Source: Pseudomonas tructae (GTDB taxonomy: Bacteria; Pseudomonadota; Gammaproteobacteria; Pseudomonadales; Pseudomonadaceae). From it: a stretch of 64,000 nt of DNA. How positions within the stretch are numbered: position 1 is the first letter of the stretch; each line of letters begins with the position of its first letter. Under the pieces are notes generated by a model that did not search any database, was not told the DNA's origin, and saw nothing but the letters and a program-made list of their open reading frames with translations. Made by a program: the position numbers and the translations under genes. Positions 33,636-42,877 of the stretch are shown in pieces. The DNA lies in NCBI RefSeq assembly GCF_004214895.1, contig NZ_CP035952.1, positions 2,490,501 to 2,554,500 on the forward strand, given 5' to 3'.

Positions 33636-34841
33636 TCAGGCCACGACGGGAATCAGCGGGTCGGCCGCGGCCAGGGCGATGGCGCGATCAGCCGCAGGCG
33701 GGTAGATCCAGACCGAGTTGATCTGTTGCTTGAGGGTCTTGGCTTCATCCTTGATCAGTTTGACCTCACGCTCCCAGCCCTCGGTGTACACCGCGCCCCA
33801 GGCACCCAGGTCCAGGCAGGTGACGTACTTGTGCTGACGGTAGGGCAGCGGCGCAACGCCAAGCAGGTCGGCGGCGACGTTGTTGCCTGAATGCCGGCCC
33901 AGGGCAATGGCATGCTGGCAGGTCATCAGGGCGTGGTTGCCGAGGTCGTCGGTGGCGGCGTAGGCCACGTCCCCGGTGGCGAACACATGGTCCTGGCCGA
34001 TGACTTTAAGGTTGCCATCGACGTGCAGGCGGCCATGGGGGTCGCGTTGTCCGGGCACCTGTTCGGTGAGCGCACTGGCTCGTACGCCGACGGTCCAGAC
34101 CACGGTTTTCGCTTCGATGCGCTGGCCATCGGCGAGGGTTACGCCATCGGCATCCACCGAGGCCACCGAGGCATTGACCCGCCATTCGACCCCCAGCGCA
34201 GCGCTGGCTTCGATGATCGCCGGGCTGATGCCTTCGCCCAGGGAGGCGCCGATCTTGCTGCCGCGATCAATGATGATCACCCTCACCTCAGCGTCCAGGC
34301 CCAGGGCCGCACGCAGGCGCGCGGGCATTTCGCTCGCGGTCTCGATGCCGGTAAAGCCGCCGCCGGCCACCACCACGGTGTTGCGCGCTGCTGAAGCGGG
34401 CAGGTGCGCCAGTGCCTTGATGTGCTGCTCCAGGCGGCTGGCCGATTCGATCTGGTCGACGTCGAACGCGTGTTCATCCAGCCCGGCCAGGTTTGGCCGG
34501 ACCACACCGCTGCCACTGGCCATGACCAGGCGATCATAGTCCACCACCCGCTGCTGGCCCTGGCCATCGCGGTAAGCGACACGCTTGCCTGCCACGTCGA
34601 TTTCGTGCGCCGCGCCTTGAATGAAGTTCACACCCACGGCGGCAAACAGTGCGGCCAGCGGTGCCTTCATTTGCTCAACGTCGGTTTCGTAGAAGCGCGG
34701 ACGAATGCGCAGTTCGGCCTGGGGCGCGATGACGCTGACGCTGACGTCGTTGCGCCCGTGCAGGTCGAGCAGGCGGGTGGCACTCAGGGCGCTCCACATA
34801 CCACCGAAACCGGCACCAATGATCAGGATGTGCTGTTGCAT
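33636..34841 (-). CDS. NAD(P)H-dependent flavoprotein, type II NADH dehydrogenase-like
   Basis: A 401-residue pyridine-nucleotide-disulfide oxidoreductase family protein. The FAD site is HILIIGAGFGGMWSAL, the NAD(P) site VVVAGGGFTGIETASEMPAR, and the late FAD motif is VFATGDVAYA. There is no redox-active Cys pair, so it resembles Ndh-2 or sulfide:quinone-type enzymes passing electrons to quinone. It is divergent from an Rrf2 regulator with a perfect palindrome between, suggesting redox- or NO-linked control. Specific acceptor unknown. Confidence 0.88.
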   Translation of the reverse strand: MQQHILIIGAGFGGMWSALSATRLLDLHGRNDVSVSVIAPQAELRIRPRFYETDVEQMKAPLAALFAAVGVNFIQGAAHEIDVAGKRVAYRDGQGQQRVVDYDRLVMASGSGVVRPNLAGLDEHAFDVDQIESASRLEQHIKALAHLPASAARNTVVVAGGGFTGIETASEMPARLRAALGLDAEVRVIIIDRGSKIGASLGEGISPAIIEASAALGVEWRVNASVASVDADGVTLADGQRIEAKTVVWTVGVRASALTEQVPGQRDPHGRLHVDGNLKVIGQDHVFATGDVAYAATDDLGNHALMTCQHAIALGRHSGNNVAADLLGVAPLPYRQHKYVTCLDLGAWGAVYTEGWEREVKLIKDEAKTLKQQINSVWIYPPAADRAIALAAADPLIPVVA

Positions 34842-34887
34842 GTTCTGCTCCGAGAAAGAAGACGGGTGGGTTCCGGTCGCACCGGAT

Positions 34888-34912
34888 AACTACGACTGTA
34901 TTGGTCGTAGTT
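34888..34912. promoter_or_regulatory. Perfect palindrome, candidate Rrf2 operator
   Basis: AACTACGAC (34888-34896) and GTCGTAGTT (34904-34912) are perfect inverted repeats separated by 7 bp, 46 bp upstream of the flavoprotein ATG. A second, different symmetry (GAATTT at 34984-34989, AAATTC at 34995-35000, with TACGAC in the middle) lies before the Rrf2 gene. Confidence 0.75.
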
Positions 34913-35014
34913 AAATCGTGCAAGTATTTTTTAAACCCACCGTGAGCAGGAGCGCATTTGCTGGCGGGCGGAGTAAGCTGCTAGAATTTACGACAAATTC
35001 AGTCGGAGATTGTT

Positions 35015-35524
35015 ATGTCCCTGTATAGCGCCGGCGTCGAGTACGGCTTGCATTGCCTGCTGTTTCTGGTCGACGACCTGGGCGAAAGCCGCGAAGCCAG
35101 CGTGCGTGACCTGGCTGAATTGCAGGGGGTGCCGCACGAGTACCTGGCCAAGGTCTTCACCAAACTGGCCAAGGCCAGGCTGGTGGTGGCCACCGAAGGC
35201 GTGCGCGGTGGCTTCCGGCTGGCCCGGCCTGCGGATGAGATCACCGTGCTGGATATCGTCACGGCCATTGACGGGCACAAGGCGATTTTCGATTGCCGCG
35301 ATGTGCGCGACCGCTGCGCGCTGTTCGAGGGCGTGGCGCCGGCCTGGGCCATCGACGGCACCTGCGCCATTCACGCGGTGATGCTCACCGCGCAAAAGCG
35401 CATGGAAGAAGCCCTGGCCCAACAGACTATCCTCGACCTGTCACGGCGCCTGGGGCGCAAGGCGCCGGCGCAGTTCTCCACCCAGGTGGTGAGGTGGATC
35501 AACGACCGCCGCGAGAGCAAGTAA
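35015..35524 (+). CDS. Rrf2 family regulator with three Cys
   Basis: A 169-residue regulator. The N-terminal winged helix (MSLYSAGVEYGLHCLLFLVD, then VRDLAELQGVPHEYLAKVFT) is followed by the dimer helix. Cys94, Cys101 and Cys117 (FDCRDVRDRCALF, DGTCAIH) occupy the place of the iron-sulfur ligands of IscR/NsrR/RsrR, although the second spacing (15 residues) is longer than in IscR. It probably senses redox state or NO through a cluster and controls the divergent flavoprotein gene. Confidence 0.88.
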   Translation: MSLYSAGVEYGLHCLLFLVDDLGESREASVRDLAELQGVPHEYLAKVFTKLAKARLVVATEGVRGGFRLARPADEITVLDIVTAIDGHKAIFDCRDVRDRCALFEGVAPAWAIDGTCAIHAVMLTAQKRMEEALAQQTILDLSRRLGRKAPAQFSTQVVRWINDRRESK

Positions 35525-35533
35525 GCCGCAGCG

Positions 35534-36130
35534 TCAGGCGGGCTCGGACAGTTCAGCGAACAGCGTGCGACCGCGCTCGAACATGCTGCGCAGATGAGGG
35601 CCGGGGTCTGCGCTTTCGGCGTCCAGCAGCAAGGTCGAGCTGAGCACCCGGGCGCCGCAATAATCGAAAATGCCGTGATCGATCTGGGTCTTCATGGCCT
35701 GCTCATAACCATGTTTGGCATAGGTTGCGGCATCGGCGCCGCCGACCCCGACCAGGTGCACATTGAGGTGCCGAAGCCTTTTGACCAGCGGCGCCTGGGG
35801 GCTGAAGTCGAAGGCCCAGCCATTGACGAAGACCCGATCGATCCAGCCCTTGAGCAGCGCCGGCATCGACCACCAATACACCGGATAGACCAGCACCAAG
35901 GCTTCGCTGCGGTCGATGCGCGCCTGCTCGGCGAGTACATCGGCGGGGGCTGTGGCGCCATGATGAACCGCGTGGTCGGCAGGACCGAACAGCGGGTTGA
36001 AGCCTTCGGCGAACAGGTCGACAACCTCGGCTTTGTGGCCGTTGTGCGCCAGGCCTTCAGCCAGCTTGGCCGCCAGGCTATGGGTCAGTGAACTTGGATC
36101 ATGATGAGCGACAACCACAAGTGCATGCAT
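35534..36130 (-). CDS. NAD(P)H-dependent flavodoxin-fold oxidoreductase
   Basis: A 198-residue protein of the NQO1/modulator-of-drug-activity family (flavodoxin-like fold). HALVVVAHHDPSSLTHSLAA is the FMN/FAD phosphate loop and VYPVYWWSMPALLKGWIDRV is the family signature. It probably reduces quinones by two electrons. GCAGGAG lies about 9 bases before the ATG at 36130. It is divergent from a TetR gene; the start region of that gene contains tandem 14-bp repeats. Confidence 0.88.
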   Translation of the reverse strand: MHALVVVAHHDPSSLTHSLAAKLAEGLAHNGHKAEVVDLFAEGFNPLFGPADHAVHHGATAPADVLAEQARIDRSEALVLVYPVYWWSMPALLKGWIDRVFVNGWAFDFSPQAPLVKRLRHLNVHLVGVGGADAATYAKHGYEQAMKTQIDHGIFDYCGARVLSSTLLLDAESADPGPHLRSMFERGRTLFAELSEPA

Positions 36131-36182
36131 GGCAAGGACTCCTGCGAATTGCGGGGAAGGGGGCATAACTTGTATGCTGGGT

Positions 36183-36220
36183 GTAAGTTACCTTTGGTAA
36201 GTTACTTTTGGTAGGTAATC
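36183..36220. promoter_or_regulatory. Tandem 14-bp repeats, candidate TetR operator
   Basis: gtaagttacctttg (36183-36196), gtaagttacttttg (36197-36210) and a partial gtaggtaatc (36211-36220) follow in tandem up to the TetR start codon. Within them TTACC-ttt-GGTAA (36188-36200) is a perfect inverted repeat. Located between the divergent flavoprotein and TetR genes. Confidence 0.65.
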
Positions 36221-36811
36221 ATGTCAAGCGATGCGCAACCGCGCCGGCGCCTGTCTCGGCAAGACCGTCAGCAGCAACTGCTGGACGCAGCCTGGCGCCT
36301 GGTCCGCGAAGAGGGTAGCGAAGCCCTGAGCCTTGGGCGCCTGGCTGAGCTGGCCGGGGTCACCAAGCCGGTGGTGTATGACCATTTTGGTACCCGGGCG
36401 GGGCTGCTGGCGGCGCTCTATCAATCCTTTGATGAGCGCCAGACAGCGGTGATGGATGCCGCCCTGGCCGCCTGCGAACCGACCCTTGAAAGTACCGCTG
36501 CGGTGATTGCCAGCGCCTACGTCGACTGTGTGCTGACCCAGGGCCGGGAAATCCCCGGGGTCATTGCCGCGCTGGCCGGCTCGCCGGAGCTTGAGCAGAT
36601 CAAGCACGCGTATGAGGCGGTGTTCATGGGCAAATGCCGGGCGTTGCTGGCGCCGTTCAGCGGCAGCGGCGAGATTGGTGTGGCAGGCTTGCGGGCGATG
36701 ATCGGCGCGGCGCAGGCGTTGTCTCATGCGGCAGCGAAGGGTGAGATTACCGCGCAGCAGGCGCAGCGGGAGTTGTTCGAGAGCATCAGGGCGATGGTGG
36801 TACGCAATTAA
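36221..36811 (+). CDS. TetR/AcrR family regulator
   Basis: A 196-residue regulator. The N-terminal HTH is seen as RQDRQQQLLDAAWRLVREEG, LGRLAELAGVTKPVVYDHFG and TRAGLLAALYQSFDER. The C-terminal half is helical and free for a ligand. It is divergent from the quinone-reductase-like gene, which is the likely target. The ATG directly abuts the last repeat unit of the tandem operator, so it is probably autoregulated. Confidence 0.92.
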   Translation: MSSDAQPRRRLSRQDRQQQLLDAAWRLVREEGSEALSLGRLAELAGVTKPVVYDHFGTRAGLLAALYQSFDERQTAVMDAALAACEPTLESTAAVIASAYVDCVLTQGREIPGVIAALAGSPELEQIKHAYEAVFMGKCRALLAPFSGSGEIGVAGLRAMIGAAQALSHAAAKGEITAQQAQRELFESIRAMVVRN

Positions 36812-36814
36812 AAT

Positions 36815-36853
36815 GTGGGAGCGGCGGTGCGGCGGTCCGACTTGCCCCGCGAT
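36815..36853 (+). repeat. REP variant with long loop
   Basis: A REP in which the arms gtgggagcgg and cttgccccgcgat are separated by an extra gc-rich piece (cggtgcggcggtccga). The same long-loop form occurs at 43227, 47166 and, diverged, at 62246. Confidence 0.8.
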
Positions 36854-36875
36854 GCGATTTAGCTGACAGAAAGCT

Positions 36876-36899
36876 ATCGCGGGGCAAGCACGCTCCCAC
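36876..36899 (-). repeat. REP element
   Basis: Inverted REP (one base different in the core, gcaagcacgctc) facing the long-loop variant at 36815-36853. A decayed third copy (gggcttgcccctcgat) follows near 36916. Confidence 0.8.
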
Positions 36900-37026
36900 C
36901 AGGGATCTGAGTTGAGGGCTTGCCCCTCGATGAGGACTAGAAATATGGATATTCAAGCAATCAAACAACGCTTGGCCAGACCCGCCACGCGCTAACTTGC
37001 CGGCGGCTTTCGTCCCACTGAGAGCG

Positions 37027-37641
37027 CTAGTGCGACTCGCCATTGCGCGGCTTGTAGAACAGAAATTCATGGGTCTCGGCCGTCCGGGCAAAGGTCTTCG
37101 ACCAGTCCGGGCGCACGTGCCGGTCGTGAAAGTACAGGGCGCCACCGGTGCGGTCGGGCAACTGTTTGTTCAGCGCCTTGCGCGCGATCTCCTTGGCCAG
37201 GGTGTAGCGCGCCTCTTCCTGGACATCGTCCGAGCGGCCATCGCACCACCAGGAGAACTGGCAGGCGCCGGTTTCCGAACCCTGCTTGACTACGCCGCAT
37301 ACCGAATCGGGAAAGCCCTGGTGGCCGACGCGGTTCATCACCACATTGGCCACCGCTTCCATGTCCGCCGATTGGCCACCCTTGGATTCCCAGTAGATAC
37401 TGCGTGCCAGGCAGGTGATGGCGTCATCCAGCGCCGCTGCACCGGCCGGGTCGACGGCCTGGACCTCGGTCTTGGTAATGGCTTGGGATTTGGAGGCAGG
37501 TGGGGCGTCCGGGTTGCTGGCGGCCTTTTGCTCCAGCGCCTGGGCTTTGTCTTCGGCCACCTGGGCCTTGGGGTCTGCCGCCATCGACTGGGCGCCTGAG
37601 AGCACCAGTACCAGGCAGGTTACAATCGTCAGCAGGCGCAT
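37027..37641 (-). CDS. SleB-type cell wall hydrolase
   Basis: A 204-residue secreted protein. Signal peptide (MRLLTIVTCLVLVLSGAQSM, cleaved near AADP), then a ~50-residue Ala/Lys/Gln-rich linker, then a Hydrolase_2/SleB domain (CLARSIYWESKGGQSADMEA with the catalytic-type Glu, VVMNRVGHQGFPDSVCGVVK, CQFSWWCDG). Such enzymes cut peptidoglycan as lytic transglycosylases. It is single. The gap 36812-37026 before its stop holds REPs only. Confidence 0.88.
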   Translation of the reverse strand: MRLLTIVTCLVLVLSGAQSMAADPKAQVAEDKAQALEQKAASNPDAPPASKSQAITKTEVQAVDPAGAAALDDAITCLARSIYWESKGGQSADMEAVANVVMNRVGHQGFPDSVCGVVKQGSETGACQFSWWCDGRSDDVQEEARYTLAKEIARKALNKQLPDRTGGALYFHDRHVRPDWSKTFARTAETHEFLFYKPRNGESH

Positions 37642-37775
37642 GCTCGAACCCTTGAGTGGCGAGGAAGTACAACTTCCCGTTACAGGGTCGACCGCGCCGC
37701 GCTCAAAACATTCCGGCTGTCAGACGACGGGCGACTTCGGGCATCATCTGCGCAGTCCGTTCAAGGGAGATTTAC

Positions 37776-38627
37776 ATGCGTGCCATCTCATCCGTTGTGC
37801 ACCTGGCGGCGATCTCGCTGGGGCTGGCGTTCACCCTGACGGCTCAGGCCAGCGACGAGTCGCAGCTGGTCGAGTCGATCAATGCCTACCGCAGCCAGGC
37901 ACAGCGCTGTGGCGGGCAGGCCTCGATGGAGCTGCCGCCGCTGGCCAGCGATCCGCGGCTGGTGTTGCCGGCCAACAGCGTGGGTGACTTGCGTGAGGCC
38001 CTGGCGCAGAAAAGCTACCCGATGGTCAACGTTCAGGCCATCAGCCTGTCCGGGCCACGGGATGCGCAGTCGGCCATGAAAGCGGTGCAGGAGAGTTTCT
38101 GCCAGGTGGTGCTCGACCCGCAGTTCGTCGATGTCGGGGTCAGCCGCGAGGGCCGCGACTGGCGTATTGTCCTGGCGCGGCCGTTACTGGCCGGGCGCCT
38201 GGGTGACTGGCAGGCTGAAGGGCAGAAGGTCCTGGAAATGATCAACTCAGCCCGCAGCCAGGCGCGCCAGTGCGGTGGCCAGCCATTCAATGCCACCACG
38301 CCACTGGCCTGGAACGCCACCCTGGCCGGCGCCGCTGAAAGCCATACGCGGGCCATGGCCAACAACAATTTCTTCGACCACAAGGACCGCGACGGCCGCA
38401 CCCCGGGGGATCGCGCCGAGCTTGCCGGCTACGCCGGCCAGCAGGTTGGCGAGAACATCGCGTCCGGGCAGGACACCCCGCGCAAGGTGGTCGATGGCTG
38501 GCTGGCCAGCCCCGGCCACTGCGCCAACCTGATGAACCCGCAGTTCAGCGAACTGGGCGCTGCCTACGCGGTCGATCCCAAGAGTGATGCGGGGATCTAC
38601 TGGACAGCGATGTTCGGCGCGCCGTGA
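37776..38627 (+). CDS. Secreted CAP/SCP domain protein with a decayed first copy
   Basis: A 283-residue secreted protein. After a signal peptide (LAFTLTAQAS) comes ESINAYRSQAQRCGGQ and, at the C-terminal half, MINSARSQARQCGGQPFNAT, so the opening of the CAP fold is present twice. Only the C-terminal copy keeps the full CAP signature (HTRAMANNNFFDHKDRDGRT, VGENIASG, GWLASPGHCANLMNPQFSEL). The N-terminal half looks like a degenerate duplicate. AAGGGAGA precedes ATG 37776. CAP proteins bind metals or small hydrophobics; bacterial roles are mostly unknown. Confidence 0.85.
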   Translation: MRAISSVVHLAAISLGLAFTLTAQASDESQLVESINAYRSQAQRCGGQASMELPPLASDPRLVLPANSVGDLREALAQKSYPMVNVQAISLSGPRDAQSAMKAVQESFCQVVLDPQFVDVGVSREGRDWRIVLARPLLAGRLGDWQAEGQKVLEMINSARSQARQCGGQPFNATTPLAWNATLAGAAESHTRAMANNNFFDHKDRDGRTPGDRAELAGYAGQQVGENIASGQDTPRKVVDGWLASPGHCANLMNPQFSELGAAYAVDPKSDAGIYWTAMFGAP

Positions 38628-38633
38628 GCCGGC

Positions 38634-40076
38634 TCAGTGCGCCTGCCCGGCGCGCTTGAGCAACTGCTTGCAGCGTGCGGACAGGTGCACCACGTGCAGA
38701 TGCTTGCCGTTGTTGCTGTAGCGTTCGCGCAGGGTCTTGAGCGCGGCAATCGCCGAGTAGTCGACCACGTTCAGGTGTCGGCAGTCGAGGGTCACCTGGG
38801 CCGGATCATTGGCCGGGTCGAACTGGTTGAGGAACGGTGTGGTCGAGGCGAAGAACAAGGTGCCATGGACCTGGTAGCGTTTGCTGCCGTCGCTTTCGGT
38901 GTGGCTGTCGGCATACAGCTCGCGGGCCTGTTGCCAGGCAAAGTTGAGCGCGGCGATGACGATGCCGCACAGCACGGCGGTGGCAAGGTCGGTGAACACC
39001 GTCACCAGGGTCACGGCGATGATCGCCAGCACATCGTTGACCGGCACCTTGTGCAGCACCCGCAACGAGGCCCACGAGAAGGTCTGCTGGGCCACCACGA
39101 ACATCACCCCGACCAGCGCCGCCAGCGGAATGCGCTCGATCAGCGGTGACAGGAACAGCACGAACATCAGGATCATCACCCCTGCGACCACCCCGGACAG
39201 CCGGCCACGGCCGCCGGAGCTCAGGTTGATCGCGGTCTGGCCGATCATCGCGCAACCGCCCATGCCACCGAACAGCCCGCTGGTCATGTTGGCCACGCCC
39301 AGCGCCACGCATTCGCGGTTGGGATGGCCGCGGGTTTCGGTGATTTCGTCGGTGAGGTTGAGGGTCAGCAGGGTTTCCAGCAGGCCGACCAGGGCCATCA
39401 GCAGCGCGTAGGGGGCAATCACCTTGAGGGTTTCAAGGTTCCACGGCACTTGCGGCCAGCTCAATGCCGGCAGGCCGCCGGCGATGTGGGCGAGGTCGCC
39501 CAGGGTACGGGTCGGCAGGTCGAGCAGGTAGACGCCTGCGCCGACGCCGAGGATCGCGATCAAGGCCGGCGGCACGCTGCGGGTCAGGCGTGGCAGCAGA
39601 TAGACGATGGCCATGGTCAGCGCCACCAGCCCCAGCATCAGGGCCAACGGTGCACCGCTGAGCCAGGCGCCGTCGGCCTTGAAGTGCTCAAGCTGGGCCA
39701 GGGCGATGATGATCGCCAGGCCGTTGACGAAGCCGAGCATCACCGAATACGGCACCATGCGCACCAGCTTGCCCAGGCGCAGCAGGCCGAAGGCGATCAT
39801 GATCAGCCCGCCAAGCAACACTGTGGCCAGCAGATACTGCACGCCGTGGCTGACCACCAGGGCGACGATGACCACCGCCATGGAGCCGGCCGCGCCGGAA
39901 ATCATCCCCGGGCGGCCGCCGAACAGGGCAGTCAGGGTGCAGATGATGAAGGCGCCGTACAGGCCCATCAGCGGGTTGAGGTGGGCCACCAGGGCGAAGG
40001 CGATGCACTCGGGCACCAGGGCGAAGGCGGTGGTGAGTCCGGCCAGGACATCGGCGCGTAGCGGGGGTGTTCTCAT
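38634..40076 (-). CDS. SulP family anion transporter with STAS domain
   Basis: A 480-residue inner-membrane transporter with about 12-14 helices. Family segments include LTTAFALVPECIAFALVAHL, PLMGLYGAFI, and NVMTSG-like ANMTSGLFGGMGGCAMIGQT. A short cytosolic STAS domain closes the protein (VTLDCRHLNVVDYSAIAALK). SulP proteins carry sulfate, bicarbonate or dicarboxylates; the substrate is not clear here. No carbonic anhydrase gene is adjacent. It follows the uvrA-like gene on the same strand after a strong hairpin. Confidence 0.92.
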   Translation of the reverse strand: MRTPPLRADVLAGLTTAFALVPECIAFALVAHLNPLMGLYGAFIICTLTALFGGRPGMISGAAGSMAVVIVALVVSHGVQYLLATVLLGGLIMIAFGLLRLGKLVRMVPYSVMLGFVNGLAIIIALAQLEHFKADGAWLSGAPLALMLGLVALTMAIVYLLPRLTRSVPPALIAILGVGAGVYLLDLPTRTLGDLAHIAGGLPALSWPQVPWNLETLKVIAPYALLMALVGLLETLLTLNLTDEITETRGHPNRECVALGVANMTSGLFGGMGGCAMIGQTAINLSSGGRGRLSGVVAGVMILMFVLFLSPLIERIPLAALVGVMFVVAQQTFSWASLRVLHKVPVNDVLAIIAVTLVTVFTDLATAVLCGIVIAALNFAWQQARELYADSHTESDGSKRYQVHGTLFFASTTPFLNQFDPANDPAQVTLDCRHLNVVDYSAIAALKTLRERYSNNGKHLHVVHLSARCKQLLKRAGQAH

Positions 40077-40094
40077 GAGCGACCTGAAGAGCGG

Positions 40095-40117
40095 CCCGGC
40101 AGCAGGGTGCTGCCGGG
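40095..40117. promoter_or_regulatory. Strong hairpin between uvrA-like gene and SulP gene
   Basis: CCCGGCAGCA (40095-40104) and TGCTGCCGGG (40108-40117) form a perfect 10-bp stem with a three-base loop. It lies 17 bp after the uvrA-like stop and 19 bp before the SulP start. No U-run follows on the minus strand, so it may be a pause, processing or 3'-protecting element rather than an intrinsic terminator. Confidence 0.6.
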
Positions 40118-40133
40118 GAAAAAGCGCAGGATG

Positions 40134-42785
40134 CTACGTAAATTCCTGGTCGCAAGCCAGCGCCCTGGCCAGGAATCCTGCCGTGCGGCTGTCGGCACAG
40201 GCCGCGACTTGCGCCGGCGGCCCGCACACCACCAGTTTGCCGCCGGCGTTGCCAGCCCCGGGGCCGATATCGATCACCCAGTCGCTCTGGGCCACCACGC
40301 GCATGTCGTGTTCGACCACGATCACCGTGTGCCCGGCCTCGACCAGGCGCTGCAGTTGCAGCAGCAGGCGGTCGATGTCCTGGGGGTGCAGGCCGGTGGT
40401 CGGCTCGTCCAGCACATACAGGCTGGCGCCACGGGCCAGGCGTTGCAACTCGGTCGCCAGCTTGATGCGCTGCGCTTCGCCACCGGAGAGCTCGGTGGCC
40501 GGCTGGCCCAGGCGCAGATAGCCCAGGCCTATATCCTGCAGTACCCGCAGGGCACGGTGGACGGCGGGCTGCTTGGCAAAACGCTGGCTGGCCTGGTCCA
40601 CCGTCAGTTGCAGGACCTGGGCGATGTTCAAACCCTGCCAGGTGATGGCCAGCGTATCGGGGTGGTAGCGATCGCCGTGGCAGGTCGGACAGGGCGCATA
40701 GACGCTGGGCATGAACAGCAACTCGACACTGACAAAGCCTTCGCCCTCGCAGGTCTGGCAGCGGCCCTTGGCGACGTTGAACGAGAACTGCCCGGCATCG
40801 AAGCCTTGCGCCTGCGCCTGGGGCGTTGCCGAGAACAGCTTGCGCACGTGATCGAACAGGCCGGTGTAGGTGGCAAGGTTCGAGCGCGGAGTGCGGCCGA
40901 TAGGTTTCTGGTCCACCGGCACCAGGCGCTGGATATGCTCCAGGCCAGCGCTGATCCAGCCGCCGCTGGTTGGCTCGGGTGGGTCCTCCAGGTTCTGTTC
41001 TTGCGCATCGTCCTGGTTACGGGCCTGGCCCAGATGCTCGCCGAGCAGGTCGAGCAACGCCTGGCTGACCAGGCTCGATTTGCCCGAACCGGACACCCCG
41101 GTGACGGCGCTGAAGCAGCCTAGCGGAAAGGCCACGGCGAGCTGATCAAGGTTGTTGCGGGTGATGCCTTCAAGTTGTAGCCATGCCTGGGGTGCGCGCG
41201 GTTCGCGAACCGCAGGTGGGTTTTCGTTGAACAGGTAGGTGCGCGTGCGCGAGGCTTCGGTCTTCGCCAACCCCGCCGGCGGGCCGCTGTACAGCACCTG
41301 GCCGCCGTGCTCACCGGCGTCCGGGCCGACGTCGACCAGCCAGTCGGCACGGCGCATGGTGTCCAGGTCATGCTCGACCACATACACCGAGTTACCGGCC
41401 TGCTTGAGCCGCTGCAGGGCGTCGAACAGTGCCTGGCTGTCGGCCGGATGCAGCCCGGCCGACGGTTCATCGAGCACATAGATGACGCCGAACAACTGTG
41501 AGTTGAGCTGGGTGGCCAGGCGCAGGCGTTGCAGTTCGCCCGAGGACAAGGTCGGGGTGCTGCGCTCCAGGTCCAGGTAGCCCAGACCCAGGTCGATCAA
41601 TGTGGTGATGCGCTCCAGCAGCTCGGCGGCGATGCGTTGCGCGGCCAGGCGCTTTTCCACCGACAGGTTGGGTGTGTGGCGCACGTCCGCGCCGCCTGCA
41701 TGGGGGTTGTCGCCACGGGCCGCACGCTGCTCGCGGGCCTGGCGGGTTTGCGCATGGCTGAGCACGGCGCCGGCTTCATCAGGCAGGTTGAGGTAGTCGG
41801 CGCTGGCCACGTTCTTGAGCAGTTCAGCCAGGCCCAGCAGTGGCAGGCGCGACAGCTCGGCGATGTCCTTGCCAGCAAAGGTCACCGTCAGCGCCTCGGC
41901 CTTCAGGCGCTTGCCAGCGCAGGCCGGGCAGGGGCTGGCGCGCATGAAGGCCGAGACGCGCTTGCGCATCAAGGCGCTTTGCGAGTGGGTGAAGGTGTGC
42001 AGGACATAGCGCCGGGCACCGCTGAAGGTGCCCTGGTAACTGGGTTCGAGCTTGCGCTCTAGCGCCTGGCGGGTTTGCGCAGGCGTCATGCCCGCGTACA
42101 CCGGTACGGTGGGGGTTTGTTCAGTGAACAGGATCCAGTCGCGCTGTTCCTGGGGCAGTTCGCGCCAGGGGATGTCGACGTCATAGCCCAGGGTCACGAG
42201 GATGTCGCGCAGGTTCTGCCCCTGCCAGGCCATGGGCCAGGCAGCCACCGCCCGTTCGCGGATAGTCAGCGACGGGTCGGGCACCATTGACGCCTCGCTG
42301 ACATCGAAGACCCGGCCCAGGCCATGGCACTCCGGGCAGGCACCTTGCGGGGTATTGGCTGAGAAGTCTTCGGCGAACAGCATCGGCTGCCCGGCCGGGT
42401 AACTGCCAGCGCGCGAATAGAGCATGCGGATCAGGCTCGACAGCGTAGTCACGCTGCCGACTGACGAGCGTGCACTGGGCGTGCCGCGTTGCTGCTGCAG
42501 AGCCACTGCGGGTGGCAGGCCTTCGATCGAGTCCACTGCCGGCACTCCGACCTGATCGATCAGACGACGCGCATAGGGCGCCACCGATTCGAAATAGCGG
42601 CGCTGGGCTTCGGCGTACAAGGTAGAAAAGGCCAGCGACGACTTGCCCGAGCCCGACACGCCGGTGAACACCACCAGCGCATCACGGGGAATATCGACAT
42701 CGATATTCTTCAGGTTGTGTTCGCGGGCCCCGCGCACCCGGACACAACCGGCAGCGTGGGCGGTGACTACTGGTTTGGCGCACAT
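40134..42785 (-). CDS. UvrA2-like ABC ATPase
   Basis: An 883-residue UvrA family protein with two ABC cassettes: [20 protein letters not shown] with signature [15 protein letters not shown], and [20 protein letters not shown] with [15 protein letters not shown]. Zinc-finger Cys pairs are kept ([38 protein letters not shown]). It is shorter than canonical UvrA (about 940) and the first cassette region fits the UvrA2 group, which lacks the UvrB-binding domain and is often linked to DNA-damaging drug tolerance. The ATG at 42785 has GGGAAG upstream. The canonical uvrA would be elsewhere. Confidence 0.88.
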   Translation of the reverse strand: MCAKPVVTAHAAGCVRVRGAREHNLKNIDVDIPRDALVVFTGVSGSGKSSLAFSTLYAEAQRRYFESVAPYARRLIDQVGVPAVDSIEGLPPAVALQQQRGTPSARSSVGSVTTLSSLIRMLYSRAGSYPAGQPMLFAEDFSANTPQGACPECHGLGRVFDVSEASMVPDPSLTIRERAVAAWPMAWQGQNLRDILVTLGYDVDIPWRELPQEQRDWILFTEQTPTVPVYAGMTPAQTRQALERKLEPSYQGTFSGARRYVLHTFTHSQSALMRKRVSAFMRASPCPACAGKRLKAEALTVTFAGKDIAELSRLPLLGLAELLKNVASADYLNLPDEAGAVLSHAQTRQAREQRAARGDNPHAGGADVRHTPNLSVEKRLAAQRIAAELLERITTLIDLGLGYLDLERSTPTLSSGELQRLRLATQLNSQLFGVIYVLDEPSAGLHPADSQALFDALQRLKQAGNSVYVVEHDLDTMRRADWLVDVGPDAGEHGGQVLYSGPPAGLAKTEASRTRTYLFNENPPAVREPRAPQAWLQLEGITRNNLDQLAVAFPLGCFSAVTGVSGSGKSSLVSQALLDLLGEHLGQARNQDDAQEQNLEDPPEPTSGGWISAGLEHIQRLVPVDQKPIGRTPRSNLATYTGLFDHVRKLFSATPQAQAQGFDAGQFSFNVAKGRCQTCEGEGFVSVELLFMPSVYAPCPTCHGDRYHPDTLAITWQGLNIAQVLQLTVDQASQRFAKQPAVHRALRVLQDIGLGYLRLGQPATELSGGEAQRIKLATELQRLARGASLYVLDEPTTGLHPQDIDRLLLQLQRLVEAGHTVIVVEHDMRVVAQSDWVIDIGPGAGNAGGKLVVCGPPAQVAACADSRTAGFLARALACDQEFT

Positions 42786-42877
42786 GACGATATTCTTCCC
42801 GGCTGAGCCCATCGCGTAAGCGGCAGAGCACTCAGGATGGCGGCAGTGCCGTGGATTTTCAAATGGAGGTGAATCCC

